Of a DNA stretch of 64,000 nucleotides, positions 25,107-35,085 are shown piece by piece. Origin of the DNA: Paenibacillus bouchesdurhonensis (lineage in GTDB: Bacteria > Bacillota > Bacilli > Paenibacillales > Paenibacillaceae); contig NZ_LT732548.1 of the NCBI RefSeq assembly GCF_900155685.1, positions 2,684,256-2,748,255 on the forward strand, written 5' to 3'. The notes beneath the pieces are model-generated. The model made no database searches. It had not been told where the DNA came from and was given only the letters and a program-made list of their open reading frames with translations. The position numbers and the translations under genes are program-made. Positions within the stretch are counted from its first letter, which is position 1. Each line of letters begins with the position of its first letter.

Positions 25107-26234
25107 ATGCGAATCTATTGGATTTGGCTGTTATTATTAAGCGCAATCTGGATTTTTGCACTTCTGCATGTATCCTCGGATGCGGCCACGATGGCTCCCA
25201 GACTGATGGGCAGCGCATTGTTCTTTGCCGCTTATTTTATCTCCCCGCTTCTAAGGACAAGGCCGCTGCTGCTGGCCATCAATCTGAGCCTAGCTTCAAT
25301 CGCGGCCAGCATGGTGTTATGGCCTGATCCACTCGGAACGGCTAATCCTTATACGATCCTCGTGCTTTCTTTGCTTGCCGGGAAGGCTGTTTTTAGGCTG
25401 CCGCCGGTTCATGCCAGTATCGTTGGTGTCGTTCTAGTCCTTAGTGCAGCGGCGCCGCTTACCACCAATTATCCTTCGCTGCCTCCCGTTTATATCGCTT
25501 TGCATGCTTCGTTACTAGCCATGGGGCTTATCGCATTTCACAAGAATTGGCAGCAGGGCGAGGCGGCAGAGGCACGGAATGAAGCATTATTAAGCGAATA
25601 CCGAAGAATGAAGAGGCGTCTGGCTTCGGGTGAAGAGATGGCTCGTCAAGAAGAACGTGCGCAGATTGGCCGGGAGATTCATGATTCGGTCGGGCATAAG
25701 CTGACGGCTCTTATGATGCAGCTGGAAGTATTTCGCATGCAAGCCGAGGGCGAGGCGAAGGCACAGGCTCGGAACCTAAGGGAGCTGGCACGGGAGAGCC
25801 TGGAGGAGACGAGAAGCGCGGTCAAAGCTTTGAAGAGCAATGAGCCTGGCGGACTGCCGGCGATTATGCGGCTGATCCGCAAGCTGGAGGCGGAAAGCTT
25901 GATCAAGATTCATTTTACGGTGAAGCATGGAGCGATGTCGGCGCCGTTAACGAATGAACAGTCGATTGCGGTGTACCGCGTCGTACAGGAGGCTTTGACG
26001 AACATTATGAAGCACAGTAAGTCCCGGGAGGCCGAGGTTACATTCGAAGCGCCGGGAGGCAGCGTATTCCGGTTTGAAATTTCCAATCCTGGAGCCAATG
26101 CAGACCAATTCCGCGAAGGCTTCGGCCTGCAATCGATGCGGGAGCGAATCGAAAGCCATCAAGGCCGTTTCGAGGTCATTCATCACCATGACCGATTTAT
26201 CGTGAGCGGCGTATTTCCGCTAAAATACATATAA
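25107..26234 (+). CDS. NarL-type sensor histidine kinase (LnrJ-like)
   Basis: The 375-residue kinase has five or six N-terminal membrane helices, a coiled-coil linker, a HisKA_3 dimerisation domain with the phospho-accepting histidine (ERAQIGREIHDSVGHKLTAL), and an HATPase domain (VVQEALTNIMKHSKS, then GFGLQSMRERIESHQGRFEV). Its short intramembrane sensor resembles antibiotic-sensing DesK/LiaS/LnrJ kinases. ATG 25107 follows TTAGGAG. Together with the next four genes the order matches lnrJKLMN, which senses and exports membrane-active polyenes; the substrate here is inferred only from that order. Confidence 0.88.
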   Translation: MRIYWIWLLLLSAIWIFALLHVSSDAATMAPRLMGSALFFAAYFISPLLRTRPLLLAINLSLASIAASMVLWPDPLGTANPYTILVLSLLAGKAVFRLPPVHASIVGVVLVLSAAAPLTTNYPSLPPVYIALHASLLAMGLIAFHKNWQQGEAAEARNEALLSEYRRMKRRLASGEEMARQEERAQIGREIHDSVGHKLTALMMQLEVFRMQAEGEAKAQARNLRELARESLEETRSAVKALKSNEPGGLPAIMRLIRKLEAESLIKIHFTVKHGAMSAPLTNEQSIAVYRVVQEALTNIMKHSKSREAEVTFEAPGGSVFRFEISNPGANADQFREGFGLQSMRERIESHQGRFEVIHHHDRFIVSGVFPLKYI

Positions 26235-26253
26235 GCCAAGGGGAGACGACCTG

Positions 26254-26895
26254 ATGATGATCAGAATTTTGCTTGCGGAAGATCAGGCCATGGTGCGCCA
26301 AGGCTTAAAAATGATGATAGAAACAGATGAAGGGCTTCGCGTTACGGGTGAAGCTGTGAACGGGCGGGAAGCGGTCGCACTCAATGAACGGCATTTATTC
26401 GATTTGGTAATCCTGGACATCCAGATGCCGATCATGAACGGACTTGAAGCGGCACGGATCATTCGCGGCAGGTGGCCGGAGCGAAAGGTGCTGATGCTGA
26501 CGACGTTCAATGATGACGAGTATGCACTAGAGGCGTTGAAAAGCGGCGCAAGCGGGTATTTGCTCAAGGACGCCGAGCCCGAGGCATTGATTCGTTCTAT
26601 TCGGAGCTGCATGTCCGGCGGGCTATCTTTGCAGGATGACGTTGCCGCCAAGGTGATTCCGCGGCTGCTCCGCCGAAGCGAGGAGGAAGAGTTAACCATC
26701 GATCCGTCTATCACGCCGCGTGAACTGGATATTCTCAAGCTCGTTGGCGAGGGGCGCAGCAATAGGGAAATTTCCGAGGAACTTGGCTTGTCCGTAGGAA
26801 CCGTGAAAAATCATATGAGCCAGCTCATGGATAAGCTGGAGCTGCGCGACCGTACCCAGCTAGCGATTTATGCGATTCGCCATAATGTCGTGTAG
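26254..26895 (+). CDS. NarL/FixJ response regulator (LnrK-like)
   Basis: The 213-residue regulator has a receiver domain (ILLAEDQAMVRQG, phospho-acceptor Asp in LVILDIQMP, T in MLTTFND, K in YLLKDAEPEAL) and a LuxR-type DNA-binding helix-turn-helix (TPRELDILKLVGEGRSNREI, LGLSVGTVKNHMSQLMDKL). It pairs with the kinase 19 bases upstream and is followed by a terminator, so it probably activates the separate ABC operon downstream. Confidence 0.93.
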   Translation: MMIRILLAEDQAMVRQGLKMMIETDEGLRVTGEAVNGREAVALNERHLFDLVILDIQMPIMNGLEAARIIRGRWPERKVLMLTTFNDDEYALEALKSGASGYLLKDAEPEALIRSIRSCMSGGLSLQDDVAAKVIPRLLRRSEEEELTIDPSITPRELDILKLVGEGRSNREISEELGLSVGTVKNHMSQLMDKLELRDRTQLAIYAIRHNVV

Positions 26896-26971
26896 CAAAC
26901 ATTGGAGAAGGTGCAGGTTTTTAAATAATGCATGACTAGAGTCATGGGTACAGCGTGAATGAATGACGAAG

Positions 26972-26994
26972 GACAGTGTGAGCACTGTCTTTTT
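26972..26994 (+). terminator. Terminator between two-component pair and ABC operon
   Basis: GACAGTG and CACTGTC form a perfect stem around TGAG, then TTTTTG. Confidence 0.85.
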
Positions 26995-27053
26995 GTATGT
27001 ATACTAACGAATAAATAAGCCATTGACGCCCGGATTTAAAGGAGGCAGAGAAT

Positions 27054-27986
27054 ATGATTGAAGCACTGGAATTAAGAAAAATATTCAAAGGGAAAGTTGC
27101 GGTTGACGATGTCAGCTTCTATTTGGACAAAGGGGAATCTGTCGGTTTGCTAGGGCCAAACGGGGCAGGGAAATCAACGACGATTTCAATGATTTCTTCG
27201 CTATTAAAGCCGAATTCGGGGGATGTGAGACTGAATGGGGCCAGCGTCATAAGTAAACCGCAGCTGATCCGGCAGGTACTCGGCGTGGTACCGCAGGAAA
27301 TAGCCTTGTACCAGGAGCTGAGCGCCTATGAGAATTTGAAGTTCTTCGGCCGTATCTACCGTTTGAAGGGCAAAGAGCTGGAAATCAAAATTCAAGAGCT
27401 GCTGGAAATGGTCGGATTGCGCGAGCGGCAGAAGGAAATCATTAAGACGTACTCGGGCGGTATGAAAAGAAGAATCAACATCGCCGCAGCTCTGCTGCAC
27501 GATCCCGAGTTCGTCATTATGGATGAGCCGACGGTCGGCATTGATCCGCAATCACGCAATCATATTCTGGAAACCGTCAGACTGCTGAACCGGGAGAGGG
27601 GAACCACCGTTTTGTATACAAGCCATTACATTGAAGAAGTCGAGCAGCTATGCAGCCGAATATACATTATGGATCATGGCCGGATTATCGCTTCGGGGAC
27701 AAAGGAGGAGCTGCGCCGGATTTTATCTGGAGAGGACACGCTGCTTCTGCAGCTGGATAAGCCGAGTAAAGAACTGGTGCAAGAGCTTCGGACGTTCGCG
27801 CCGATCCGTCAGGTTGAAGAAACCGAACAGGGGTTGAAGCTGATTGCCGCCAAGCAAAGCAATTTATTATCCCAAGTTGTGCAAGCGGCAGAACGGCATC
27901 ATGTGCAAATGACCAGCATACATGTACATACGCCGAGCTTGGAGGATGTCTTCCTGCATCTGACCGGGCGGACATTGAGAGATTAG
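27054..27986 (+). CDS. ABC-2 exporter ATPase (LnrL-like)
   Basis: The 310-residue ATPase shows Walker A (GPNGAGKST), Q-loop (VVPQEIALY), signature (TYSGGMKRR), Walker B (FVIMDEPTVGID) and H-loop (YTSHYIEE). Its C-terminal extension is typical of drug/antibiotic exporter ATPases of the DrrA/LnrL group. ATG 27054 follows AAGGAGG. It would energise the two permeases that follow within 7 and -1 bases. Confidence 0.93.
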   Translation: MIEALELRKIFKGKVAVDDVSFYLDKGESVGLLGPNGAGKSTTISMISSLLKPNSGDVRLNGASVISKPQLIRQVLGVVPQEIALYQELSAYENLKFFGRIYRLKGKELEIKIQELLEMVGLRERQKEIIKTYSGGMKRRINIAAALLHDPEFVIMDEPTVGIDPQSRNHILETVRLLNRERGTTVLYTSHYIEEVEQLCSRIYIMDHGRIIASGTKEELRRILSGEDTLLLQLDKPSKELVQELRTFAPIRQVEETEQGLKLIAAKQSNLLSQVVQAAERHHVQMTSIHVHTPSLEDVFLHLTGRTLRD

Positions 27987-27992
27987 GGGGGG

Positions 27993-29252
27993 ATGCATTT
28001 GATCCCGTTTTTTAAGAAGGATTTCCTGGTTTATTGGAGAGATCGGAAGGAGCTTCTAATTTCGTTCATTACGCCTCTGGTTCTCATTACCGTACTTGGA
28101 TTTGCATTGCCCGGCTGGATCGAGAATCCGACAAAGTCATTGGAGATGAAGGTCGCTATTGTGAATCTGGATAATGAAAAGCATGCCATCGAGCAATTCC
28201 AGGAATCGCTTGTCTCCCGTTTAACGCTGGATGAAGGGGCAAAGGCTATGGAGTCGCGATTGGGATCCTTATCCTTGAGCAAGTCACTTATGGAGTTGTT
28301 TCAATCGGAAGAGGTTAAGAGCATTGTCCACTTGCAGGAGCTAAGCAGCGAAGAGGCACACCAGCAGCTGGAGGCGGAACAGATCGAGGCCATCATTACC
28401 ATCCCGGATGGTTTTACGCTTGCGGCACTGAACAAAATAGCGCTAAACGATGGGAATGGAGCAGCCCTCCAGCTAACGGCGGGAAAAGCGTCGCTGCAAG
28501 TTGATGTGCTGCGGGATATGGTGGACGGATATTTGAAGACGCTAAATTTTCAGTCGGCATTGCATCACGTAGGGGACATGGACATGGCCAATGTCGAGAA
28601 TATAGGCGGACGTGAAATATTGCCTGGCGTAAAAACGGTCACCTCCTTCCAGTATTATGCCTTGGCGATCAGCATTGTGTTCGCTCTGCTCGTGTCTTCC
28701 ACGACGGCAACCAAAGCCATGACCGAGAAGCGGGAGCATACGCTGCAGCGCATCCTGCTGACAGGCTCACCTCCCGTGCAATATTTATCGGGCAAAATGA
28801 GCTCTACGTTCTGTTTAACCATGCTTCAGCTTACAACGATCCTGCTTGTATCGCATTTTGCCTTTGGCATATTCCCAGATCGTTCGCCGCAATTCTGGCT
28901 AGGGATGTTCCTCGTGCTGGTTCTTCTCGCGCTTTGCTTGGGAGCGCTAGCTGCGCTGTTCACAGCTCTGGTGTTCCGTTTGGAGGACTCCGTTGCGAGC
29001 GGTCTTACTTTTCTATTTATATTAATTGCCGGGACGATTGGCGGCAGCTTTGCCCCGATCTTTGTACTGCCGGGCTGGCTGAAAAGCGCTGGCGAATGGA
29101 CGCCAAACGGGCTAACGCTGGCGGTGCTGCTGGAATGGCTGCAAACGGAGACGGCTTCAAGTCTGACCGTACCGCTTGTGAAGCTGGGCGTATTCGCCGT
29201 TGGAACGGCCTGCATAGCGGTTTGGCTATTTCCGAGAAGGGAGCGTATTTGA
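27993..29252 (+). CDS. ABC-2 permease (LnrM-like)
   Basis: The 419-residue permease has an N-terminal membrane helix, a ~170-residue extracytoplasmic domain, and five or six C-terminal helices of ABC2_membrane_3 type (SFQYYALAISIVFALLVSSTT, TEKREHTLQRILLTGSP). ATG 27993 follows GGGGGG. The stop overlaps the next gene as TGATG, so the two permeases are made in equal amounts and probably form a heterodimer. Confidence 0.9.
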   Translation: MHLIPFFKKDFLVYWRDRKELLISFITPLVLITVLGFALPGWIENPTKSLEMKVAIVNLDNEKHAIEQFQESLVSRLTLDEGAKAMESRLGSLSLSKSLMELFQSEEVKSIVHLQELSSEEAHQQLEAEQIEAIITIPDGFTLAALNKIALNDGNGAALQLTAGKASLQVDVLRDMVDGYLKTLNFQSALHHVGDMDMANVENIGGREILPGVKTVTSFQYYALAISIVFALLVSSTTATKAMTEKREHTLQRILLTGSPPVQYLSGKMSSTFCLTMLQLTTILLVSHFAFGIFPDRSPQFWLGMFLVLVLLALCLGALAALFTALVFRLEDSVASGLTFLFILIAGTIGGSFAPIFVLPGWLKSAGEWTPNGLTLAVLLEWLQTETASSLTVPLVKLGVFAVGTACIAVWLFPRRERI

Positions 29253-30355
29253 TGAACCCCATATTTTTAGCACAATGGATGAAGGAAAAGCGTTCCCCGA
29301 TTATGGTGCTCGCCTTCTGCGGGCTAAGCATCCTCGCTACGCTGCTGTTCGGAATGGGCATGGACAACAAGATCAAAATCGGCGTGTTCCCATCGCAAGG
29401 CGTGGAGGTCTCTACAACCCAGCAATGGGTTCAGCTATTAAACGAGAGCGATGCGATTGAATTTTTCCTGCAGGACGAACGAGCAGCACGCTCGGAAGTA
29501 CGCGGGGGGCGCGCCGACGCGGCGCTGCAAGTGATGGAGAACGACTACGGATTTATTGCTTCCATCGACAATCCAAACGTACAAATCGTGGAGCGGCATG
29601 TGCGCGCCGTCTTCATGGAGGAACTTCATTTGCGAGCGGCAGCGAAGCAGGCAGAGGATGCGAACGCTTTCCGGCACAAGGTGGAACGTTATCTGGAGCA
29701 GCCGCCGATCACTGTAGAATTGCTGGCTGCGGATGGAAGCGAATTGACTCGATATGACATGAGCCTCCAACTGTTGTTTACCTTCACCTTATTTCTCGCT
29801 GCCTTTACGGTCGGCTTCAAGGTCAATGCGATTACGATGGAGAAGTCCTCGGGCATATGGAGCCGGATGATTCTGTCGCCGATGCGCAAATCGGAGATGT
29901 ACCTGGGCCATTTGCTATACAGCGTGCTGATCGGCTTTGTACAAATCGTCGCCGTATTCTTGTTATTCCGCTACGTAATAGGGTTCAATATGGGGAACCA
30001 ATTCGGCATGCTGACTCTGATTGCTGCGCTGTACACTTTGACGATCGTTGCTTTCTGTATGCTGATCGCGGGAATGGTTCGAACGCCGGAACAGTTTAAC
30101 ATGGTCTTTCCGTCCTTGCTTCCAATTATGCCGCTCTTAAGCGGCGGATATATGCCACCGGGGACGATTACGAACCCGTTCCTTTTGGGAATTTCTGAAA
30201 TATTCCCCTTGAAGCATGCTCTGGATGCACTGACAGGGGTTGCGATCTATGAGCAGGGAATGGCGGAGCTGTTCCCGTCGATTGCCAAGCTATGCATTAT
30301 CGCTGTGGTTTGTATGGGCATTGGCATTAACTTGATGGAGCGGCGGAGAGGTTAG
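29252..30355 (+). CDS. ABC-2 permease (LnrN-like)
   Basis: The 367-residue permease is the same topology as its neighbour: first helix near residues 18-36, an extracytoplasmic domain, then TLFLAAFTVGFKVNAITMEK and SGIWSRMILSPMRKSEMYLGH before the last helices. I start it at ATG 29252, which overlaps the preceding stop, although the frame is open further upstream. It completes a kinase/regulator/ATPase/permease/permease set. Confidence 0.9.
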   Translation: MNPIFLAQWMKEKRSPIMVLAFCGLSILATLLFGMGMDNKIKIGVFPSQGVEVSTTQQWVQLLNESDAIEFFLQDERAARSEVRGGRADAALQVMENDYGFIASIDNPNVQIVERHVRAVFMEELHLRAAAKQAEDANAFRHKVERYLEQPPITVELLAADGSELTRYDMSLQLLFTFTLFLAAFTVGFKVNAITMEKSSGIWSRMILSPMRKSEMYLGHLLYSVLIGFVQIVAVFLLFRYVIGFNMGNQFGMLTLIAALYTLTIVAFCMLIAGMVRTPEQFNMVFPSLLPIMPLLSGGYMPPGTITNPFLLGISEIFPLKHALDALTGVAIYEQGMAELFPSIAKLCIIAVVCMGIGINLMERRRG

Positions 30356-30540
30356 GAAGGTAACGGAGAGTCTTTAGCTCAGCTTTTAAAAAATTTTAAT
30401 AAATGCGACAACGGACAGAACATCCTATCTAACTACCCTAAAAAATTGCAAGTCATCTATAACCATTGTAAAATGGTCGAGACATGCTTTTTTTGGTATG
30501 CAAACACATATGCATATCTATAAAGAAAGGGAGAGAATCT

Positions 30541-31353
30541 ATGTTTGAATGGAGCAATATATGGCGGGGAATGATGATCGGAACCGCGGATCTGATTCCT
30601 GGTGTTAGTGGGGGTACCATTGCAGTAATCTTAGGATTCTATGATCGATTAATTCAATCCATCAGCGGTTTTTTCAGCAAGGAATGGAAGAAGCATCTCG
30701 GGTTTCTTATTCCGCTTGGCATCGGTGTTGTATCGGCTCTACTCATTCTAAGCCGGGTGATGAAATGGCTGCTTGCTAATCATGAACAGTCGACATATTT
30801 CTTTTTTATCGGACTTATCTTAGGGATTATTCCTTATCTCTATAAGAGTGCAGATGTTAAGCAGAACTTTAAAGCGATCCATTACATTTTGTTTATTATT
30901 GCAGCAATTGCAATTGCGTTAACAGGCTTACTAGTGCCAGCGGATGCACACAGCCATGTAACCATCGAACTTACTTTCATGTATGGGGTAGGCTTATTTG
31001 GAGCAGGTGCGCTTGCCAGCATGGCAATGCTACTTCCAGGGATAAGCGGTTCCTTTGTACTCCTACTAATCGGTGTGTACCCAATAGCAATAGAAGCTCT
31101 ATCAACATTCAATCTGCCACTCATCGCAATTATCGGAAGCGGAGTTATCTTTGGATTCATTCTAAGCAGCAAGCTCATTAAATATTTACTAGCCACTCAT
31201 CCTAGTATCATGTACGCTATTATTATTGGTACGGTCATAGGTTCCTTATATATCATCTTTCCAGGAACCCCAACCGAGATCGCTACACTTGTAATCAGCT
31301 TGTTAGCCATGGTGCTTGGTTTATTCTGCTCTCTTAAGTTAGGAAACAAATAG
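30541..31353 (+). CDS. DUF368 polyprenyl-phosphate transporter-like protein
   Basis: The 270-residue protein is almost all membrane helices and carries the DUF368 landmarks MIGTADLIPGVSGGTIAVILGFYDRLI and, repeated in the second half, LLPGISGSFVLLLIGVYP, an inverted-repeat fold. DUF368 proteins have been shown to recycle undecaprenyl phosphate across the membrane for wall synthesis. ATG 30541 follows AAAGGGAGAG; a GTG/ATG further upstream in frame lacks a ribosome site. It is monocistronic. A cell-wall-antibiotic link with the preceding exporter operon is possible but not shown. Confidence 0.9.
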   Translation: MFEWSNIWRGMMIGTADLIPGVSGGTIAVILGFYDRLIQSISGFFSKEWKKHLGFLIPLGIGVVSALLILSRVMKWLLANHEQSTYFFFIGLILGIIPYLYKSADVKQNFKAIHYILFIIAAIAIALTGLLVPADAHSHVTIELTFMYGVGLFGAGALASMAMLLPGISGSFVLLLIGVYPIAIEALSTFNLPLIAIIGSGVIFGFILSSKLIKYLLATHPSIMYAIIIGTVIGSLYIIFPGTPTEIATLVISLLAMVLGLFCSLKLGNK

Positions 31354-31501
31354 TAGTAGAAAGTGTCCTTTTTACGCTACATTTCGTGACAACTTTCTTT
31401 AATGCACTAGGTATGCGATAGAATTGGCTGTCGCGGGTTGCCGAATCTATTTTAAAATCGTTAAAAAGCAGATAGCCATTCTAAAATGAGAGGGAATTAA
31501 G

Positions 31502-32392
31502 ATGCGAGAATACCAGCTAATCAGTGACTATAGGAAAGTGGAAGCATTAAGAAAGAGCTTTTATGATCTTGCAAAGCAAACATATGGCCTGGATTTCAAG
31601 GAGTGGTATGATAGAGGGTTCTGGAACGATAGTTATATATGTTATTCATTCGTGGATGGTGAACATATTATTGCAAATGCTTCAATTAATAAGATGGCTC
31701 TGACGTCAAATGGAAAAGAATACGCAGCTATCCAAATAGGCACGGTAATGACTCATCCCGATTATCGCAATCAAGGGCTGGCAGCTAAGCTGATGAACCA
31801 TATCATTGAAAAATATGAAAAAGAATATGATTTTTTTTATTTGTTTGCAAATAAAACAGCGTTGGATTTTTATCCGAAGTTTGGTTTTCAAAAGGTTCTG
31901 GAGAGCGGCTACAGTCTGGCAGTATCTGATTTGAAAAAGCAAGTGGCGCCAAAATCAGCTCTACGTAAGCTAGATGTCGATAATCAGGCGGATTTTGAGC
32001 TAATGAAAGAGTTTGCAGCTGAAAGAATTCCCGTATCGTCAACTCTTGGTGTAAAGGATAATAAGGATTTGTTAATGTTCTACTTTATTCTTGTTTTTCG
32101 AGACACCATTTACTATGATCCGAATGAGGATGTGATACTTCTATTTGAACAAGAAGATCATGTACTGCATGTTTTTGATATCGTAAGCAAAAAGAAAATC
32201 AATATAGAGAAAGTGGTTAGTCATATGATTTCCGAAAAGACGGAGCTCATTCATTTTCATTTTGTGCCTGACAGTGACAATGAGAACATCCAGTCAACTT
32301 TGGTTACAGAGACGGATGAAACGTTGTTTGTTCGTCCATTATTTGCGGTTAAAGGAAAGTCTATTAAATTCCCGCTTACCTCTCAAGCGTAG
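31502..32392 (+). CDS. GNAT N-acetyltransferase
   Basis: The 296-residue protein has an N-terminal GNAT domain with the acetyl-CoA motif AAIQIGTVMTHPDYRNQGLAAKL (Q/RxxGxG/A-like loop) and a following DFFYLFANKTALDFYPKFGF, typical of the family. The ~140-residue C-terminal part is less recognisable. It is a stand-alone gene; ATG 31502 follows GAGAGGGAA. The substrate is unknown. More A+T-rich than the exporter operon upstream. Confidence 0.85.
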   Translation: MREYQLISDYRKVEALRKSFYDLAKQTYGLDFKEWYDRGFWNDSYICYSFVDGEHIIANASINKMALTSNGKEYAAIQIGTVMTHPDYRNQGLAAKLMNHIIEKYEKEYDFFYLFANKTALDFYPKFGFQKVLESGYSLAVSDLKKQVAPKSALRKLDVDNQADFELMKEFAAERIPVSSTLGVKDNKDLLMFYFILVFRDTIYYDPNEDVILLFEQEDHVLHVFDIVSKKKINIEKVVSHMISEKTELIHFHFVPDSDNENIQSTLVTETDETLFVRPLFAVKGKSIKFPLTSQA

Positions 32393-32399
32393 TTATTAG

Positions 32400-32812
32400 G
32401 CTGGGCGGTATTATATGGTACATTCGATCCATCAATAAAGGATTTTTGATCCCAAGCAGGCTTGCTCAACAGACGCTTAGCCGACTGACCGATTCCAGCC
32501 TTCATTCGCTGTCCATCTTCATGTAATCGATTCTCCGGAACGAATACATTCCCAACGAACTTGCCAAGGAGCCCGATGATTATAGAAGGGGAGTTGGCTT
32601 ACATCTTGAGGAATGCCGTGTTTTATCGTGTATTGTCCGGTGTTTTCTTCCGCCATAAAAGCTGTAAGATCTAAAGCATCCCGTTTTTCCAAAAATAATA
32701 AATGATCGACGGTTTGGTACCCATATTCGCTATAGAGCTGGATTGCGCGTTGATTTACACGGAAAGCTTCCAGGCTTGCCATGTCAACCCCTTCCTTTTT
32801 ATACAAATCCAA
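32400..32812 (-). pseudogene. Acetyltransferase C-terminal remnant
   Basis: On the minus strand a 97-codon frame (32519-32812) contains the GNAT end pattern SLEAFRVNQRAIQLYSEYGY followed by QTVDHLLFLEK, but there is no N-terminal CoA-binding motif upstream. Around 32525 the frame shifts and a second frame continues (LHEDGQRMKAGIGQ...) to a TGA inside the end of the preceding gene. It is a truncated, frameshifted relic, not a functional gene. Confidence 0.6.
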
Positions 32813-33057
32813 TGGGGCCTTTCCTGCATAGTAAGCTCCTTTCGGCGGTTAGGTTGGAACTTCGAGCCAAATTGGCCCGATGTGTTGAAGGTCATCTTTT
32901 AATTTCTAATGCCCTAAAAATATTCATTACTCCGTCTGTTGGCTGTCTATCTCATTGTTTTAGTGTTGGGTAGTTGCTTCCCTATGTGCCTGTCCATTTG
33001 CTCAGTGATATAATATGTACGACACAACGTATCTTGGAAAAGGGAGATTGGCGGAAG

Positions 33058-33465
33058 GTGAAACGACAGACGGAGATGGGAATACGCATTTTAAAAGCAA
33101 TAATCGTAATTTGTCTTATGATGATATCCGCTTTATTAGGCTCGAATAGCAGGCAAGCTCAAAATGTAATTACCCCGTATCTTTCGCAAGAAGAGAATGT
33201 ATTCTCGGTGCTGATTTTGGCGGAGGAGAACGACTACATCAAGCAAACCTACGAGCTTAACGGGATCGTTGGAGAGCATCTGGCTTATCTGACTAAGGCT
33301 GGGGTGCTGAGCAAGGATTCCAAAGAAGGAAAGAAGGTCAGAAAAGAACTGGGTATTCGCCGTTTTCCGGCCTATATTTTGCTGGATCATAAAAAAGCTA
33401 TTCTAATTCAGGACGATGTTCAGAAATTCAAATCCGAATCTAGGGAACGGATGATACAGAGATAA
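33058..33465 (+). CDS. Membrane-anchored small protein, thioredoxin-like end
   Basis: The ~135-residue protein has one N-terminal membrane anchor (ILKAIIVICLMMISALLG) and a soluble outside domain whose end (IRRFPAYILLDHKKAILIQDD) resembles the cis-Pro strand of a thioredoxin fold; no CxxC is present. The start is uncertain: GTG 33058 or ATG 33076, neither with a well-spaced ribosome site, and the frame is open to 32974. Function unknown. Confidence 0.5.
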   Translation: MKRQTEMGIRILKAIIVICLMMISALLGSNSRQAQNVITPYLSQEENVFSVLILAEENDYIKQTYELNGIVGEHLAYLTKAGVLSKDSKEGKKVRKELGIRRFPAYILLDHKKAILIQDDVQKFKSESRERMIQR

Positions 33466-33487
33466 TTTAATATATGAACCGTAATAA

Positions 33488-33529
33488 GACACGATCAGCT
33501 TAGTCAAATGCTAAGTAATCGTGTTTTTT
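33488..33529 (+). terminator. Terminator after membrane-anchored small protein
   Basis: ACACGAT...CTTAG pairs with CTAAG...ATCGTGT, followed by TTTTTTCC. Confidence 0.8.
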
Positions 33530-33678
33530 CCTAAAAAACCGTACTTTTTTCTAAAAAACAACATTCAAATGATCTGCGGCGTATGAAAAAATAATATTGC
33601 ATAGGGTTTCGTACTCATAGCTGTATGATTCATCACTTGGTTTATCAATAACGATAATGAGAGAGTGGGATTACAACG

Positions 33679-34678
33679 ATGCTGCAGGCAAACGACCAAC
33701 TTTGGCTAGAAAATGTCATGGATAAAATTTACCGCAAAAATGGATTGGGTCAGCGAGAAGTCCAGGAACAAAATTCCGTATACGACGATTAACGGTACGC
33801 ATGACGACCGAACTGTAGATAACCCTACAGGTACCGTGGCAGACGGAATCAGTTGGTGGACGAACGGCTTCTGGGGCGGCATGATGTGGCTGATGTACCA
33901 TGAAACCGGACAAGAGAAATACAAAGAGATTGCGAACATCTCGGAGGAGAAGCTGGACGAAGGCTTTCGCGAATATTACGGGCTGCAGCACGATGTAGTC
34001 TTCATGTGGCTGCCCACAAGCGTCGCCAACTATAAGGTAACGAAGAACCCGGAATCCAGAAAAAGAGCTATGCATGCCGCCAATCTGCTTGCAGGACGCT
34101 TTAACCTGGCGGGCGGCTTCATTCGCGCTTGGAATGATCTGCCGGAGGGAGATACCCGGGGCTGGGCGATCATCGATTGCATGTTCAGCATCCGCTCCTG
34201 TATTGGGCTACGGAGGAAGGCTCCTCCTGGACAAGAGGGCAGACGTGGGCCCTATACAGCTTCATGATGAGCTATATCCATACTGGAAAAGAAGAATACT
34301 TGAATACCGCCAAGCGGATCGCACATTACTTCATTTCCAATATTCCTGACAACGGAATCATTCCCATCGATTTCAGACAGCTGAAGGAGCCAGCGTACGA
34401 GGATTCTACAGCGTGCAGCCATCGCGGCCTGCGGTCTGATCGAAATCGCCAAGGCGGTCGGGCAGCATGAGAAGGATCTATACCTGAACGCCGCATTAAA
34501 GCTGCTGAAAACGCTGGATGAATCCCGCAGCGACTGGACAACAGATTCCGATTGCATCTTGATCAACGGCTCTGCGGCCTACCACAACCCGGATCGCCAT
34601 ACAGCGATCATTTACGGCGACTATTACTTCATGGAGGCTGTGTTCAAGTTGAAGGGCAACGATTTATATTTGTGGTAA
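33679..34678 (+). pseudogene. Glycoside hydrolase family 88/105 relic
   Basis: Starting at ATG 33679, the product of this kilobase would be an unsaturated glucuronyl/rhamnogalacturonyl hydrolase. Matching segments lie in different frames: ISWWTNGFWGGMMWLMYHETG at about 33850, then SSWTRGQTWALYSFMMSYIH (a GH88 hallmark RGQxWAxY) at about 34225, then ALKLLKTLDESRSDWTTDSD and YGDYYFMEAVFKLKG to TAA 34676. At least three frameshifts and a deletion of about 50 codons before the RGQ motif show it is dead. Confidence 0.9.
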
Positions 34679-34695
34679 TTATGTTGTTTTTTAGC

Positions 34696-34728
34696 GAGGC
34701 TGTTCTTAAGGAACGGCCTCTTTTTTTT
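34696..34728 (+). terminator. Terminator after GH88 relic
   Basis: GAGGCTGTTC pairs with GAACGGCCTC (one G-U), followed by eight T. It is intact although the gene is decayed. Confidence 0.85.
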
Positions 34729-35085
34729 GTCTTAGAAACCCCAATTCAACTAGGGGGGGCTTATACAACAATAACAGCCGGTTCGAAATGACCCTGCTGT
34801 CAGTTTGTGTGCTTTTTAAGAGAAAATGGGGCGTGCACGCACATCCCCAAGTGAAGTCGCTTGTAAAATTATATAACCATAGTAGGGAGAGTTGACATCC
34901 CAGGTAAAACCATTAATATATAATTATATCCAATATTTACTATAAAATAGTATATAAGGAAAGGAGCTGTTTATTATAGGAAATTAAATCTCCTTAATCA
35001 TCTTGATCAAGTGGATTGTTTCATATGAGAATAGCCTACCTTTTGTTATCCCTTTAGCCCAAAAAATCATATGGGAGGAATTATA
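34729..35085 (+). promoter_or_regulatory. Leader of secreted-protein cassette with hairpin repeat
   Basis: There is no gene. An imperfect inverted repeat (ACAGCCGGTTC...GACCCTGCTGT, 34775-34801) followed by a CTTTTTAAGAGAAAA tail resembles a sequence at 38778-38830. A possible promoter is TTGACA 34892 with TAATAT 34914 (16-base spacing), giving a ~165-base leader before ATG 35086. Confidence 0.4.
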
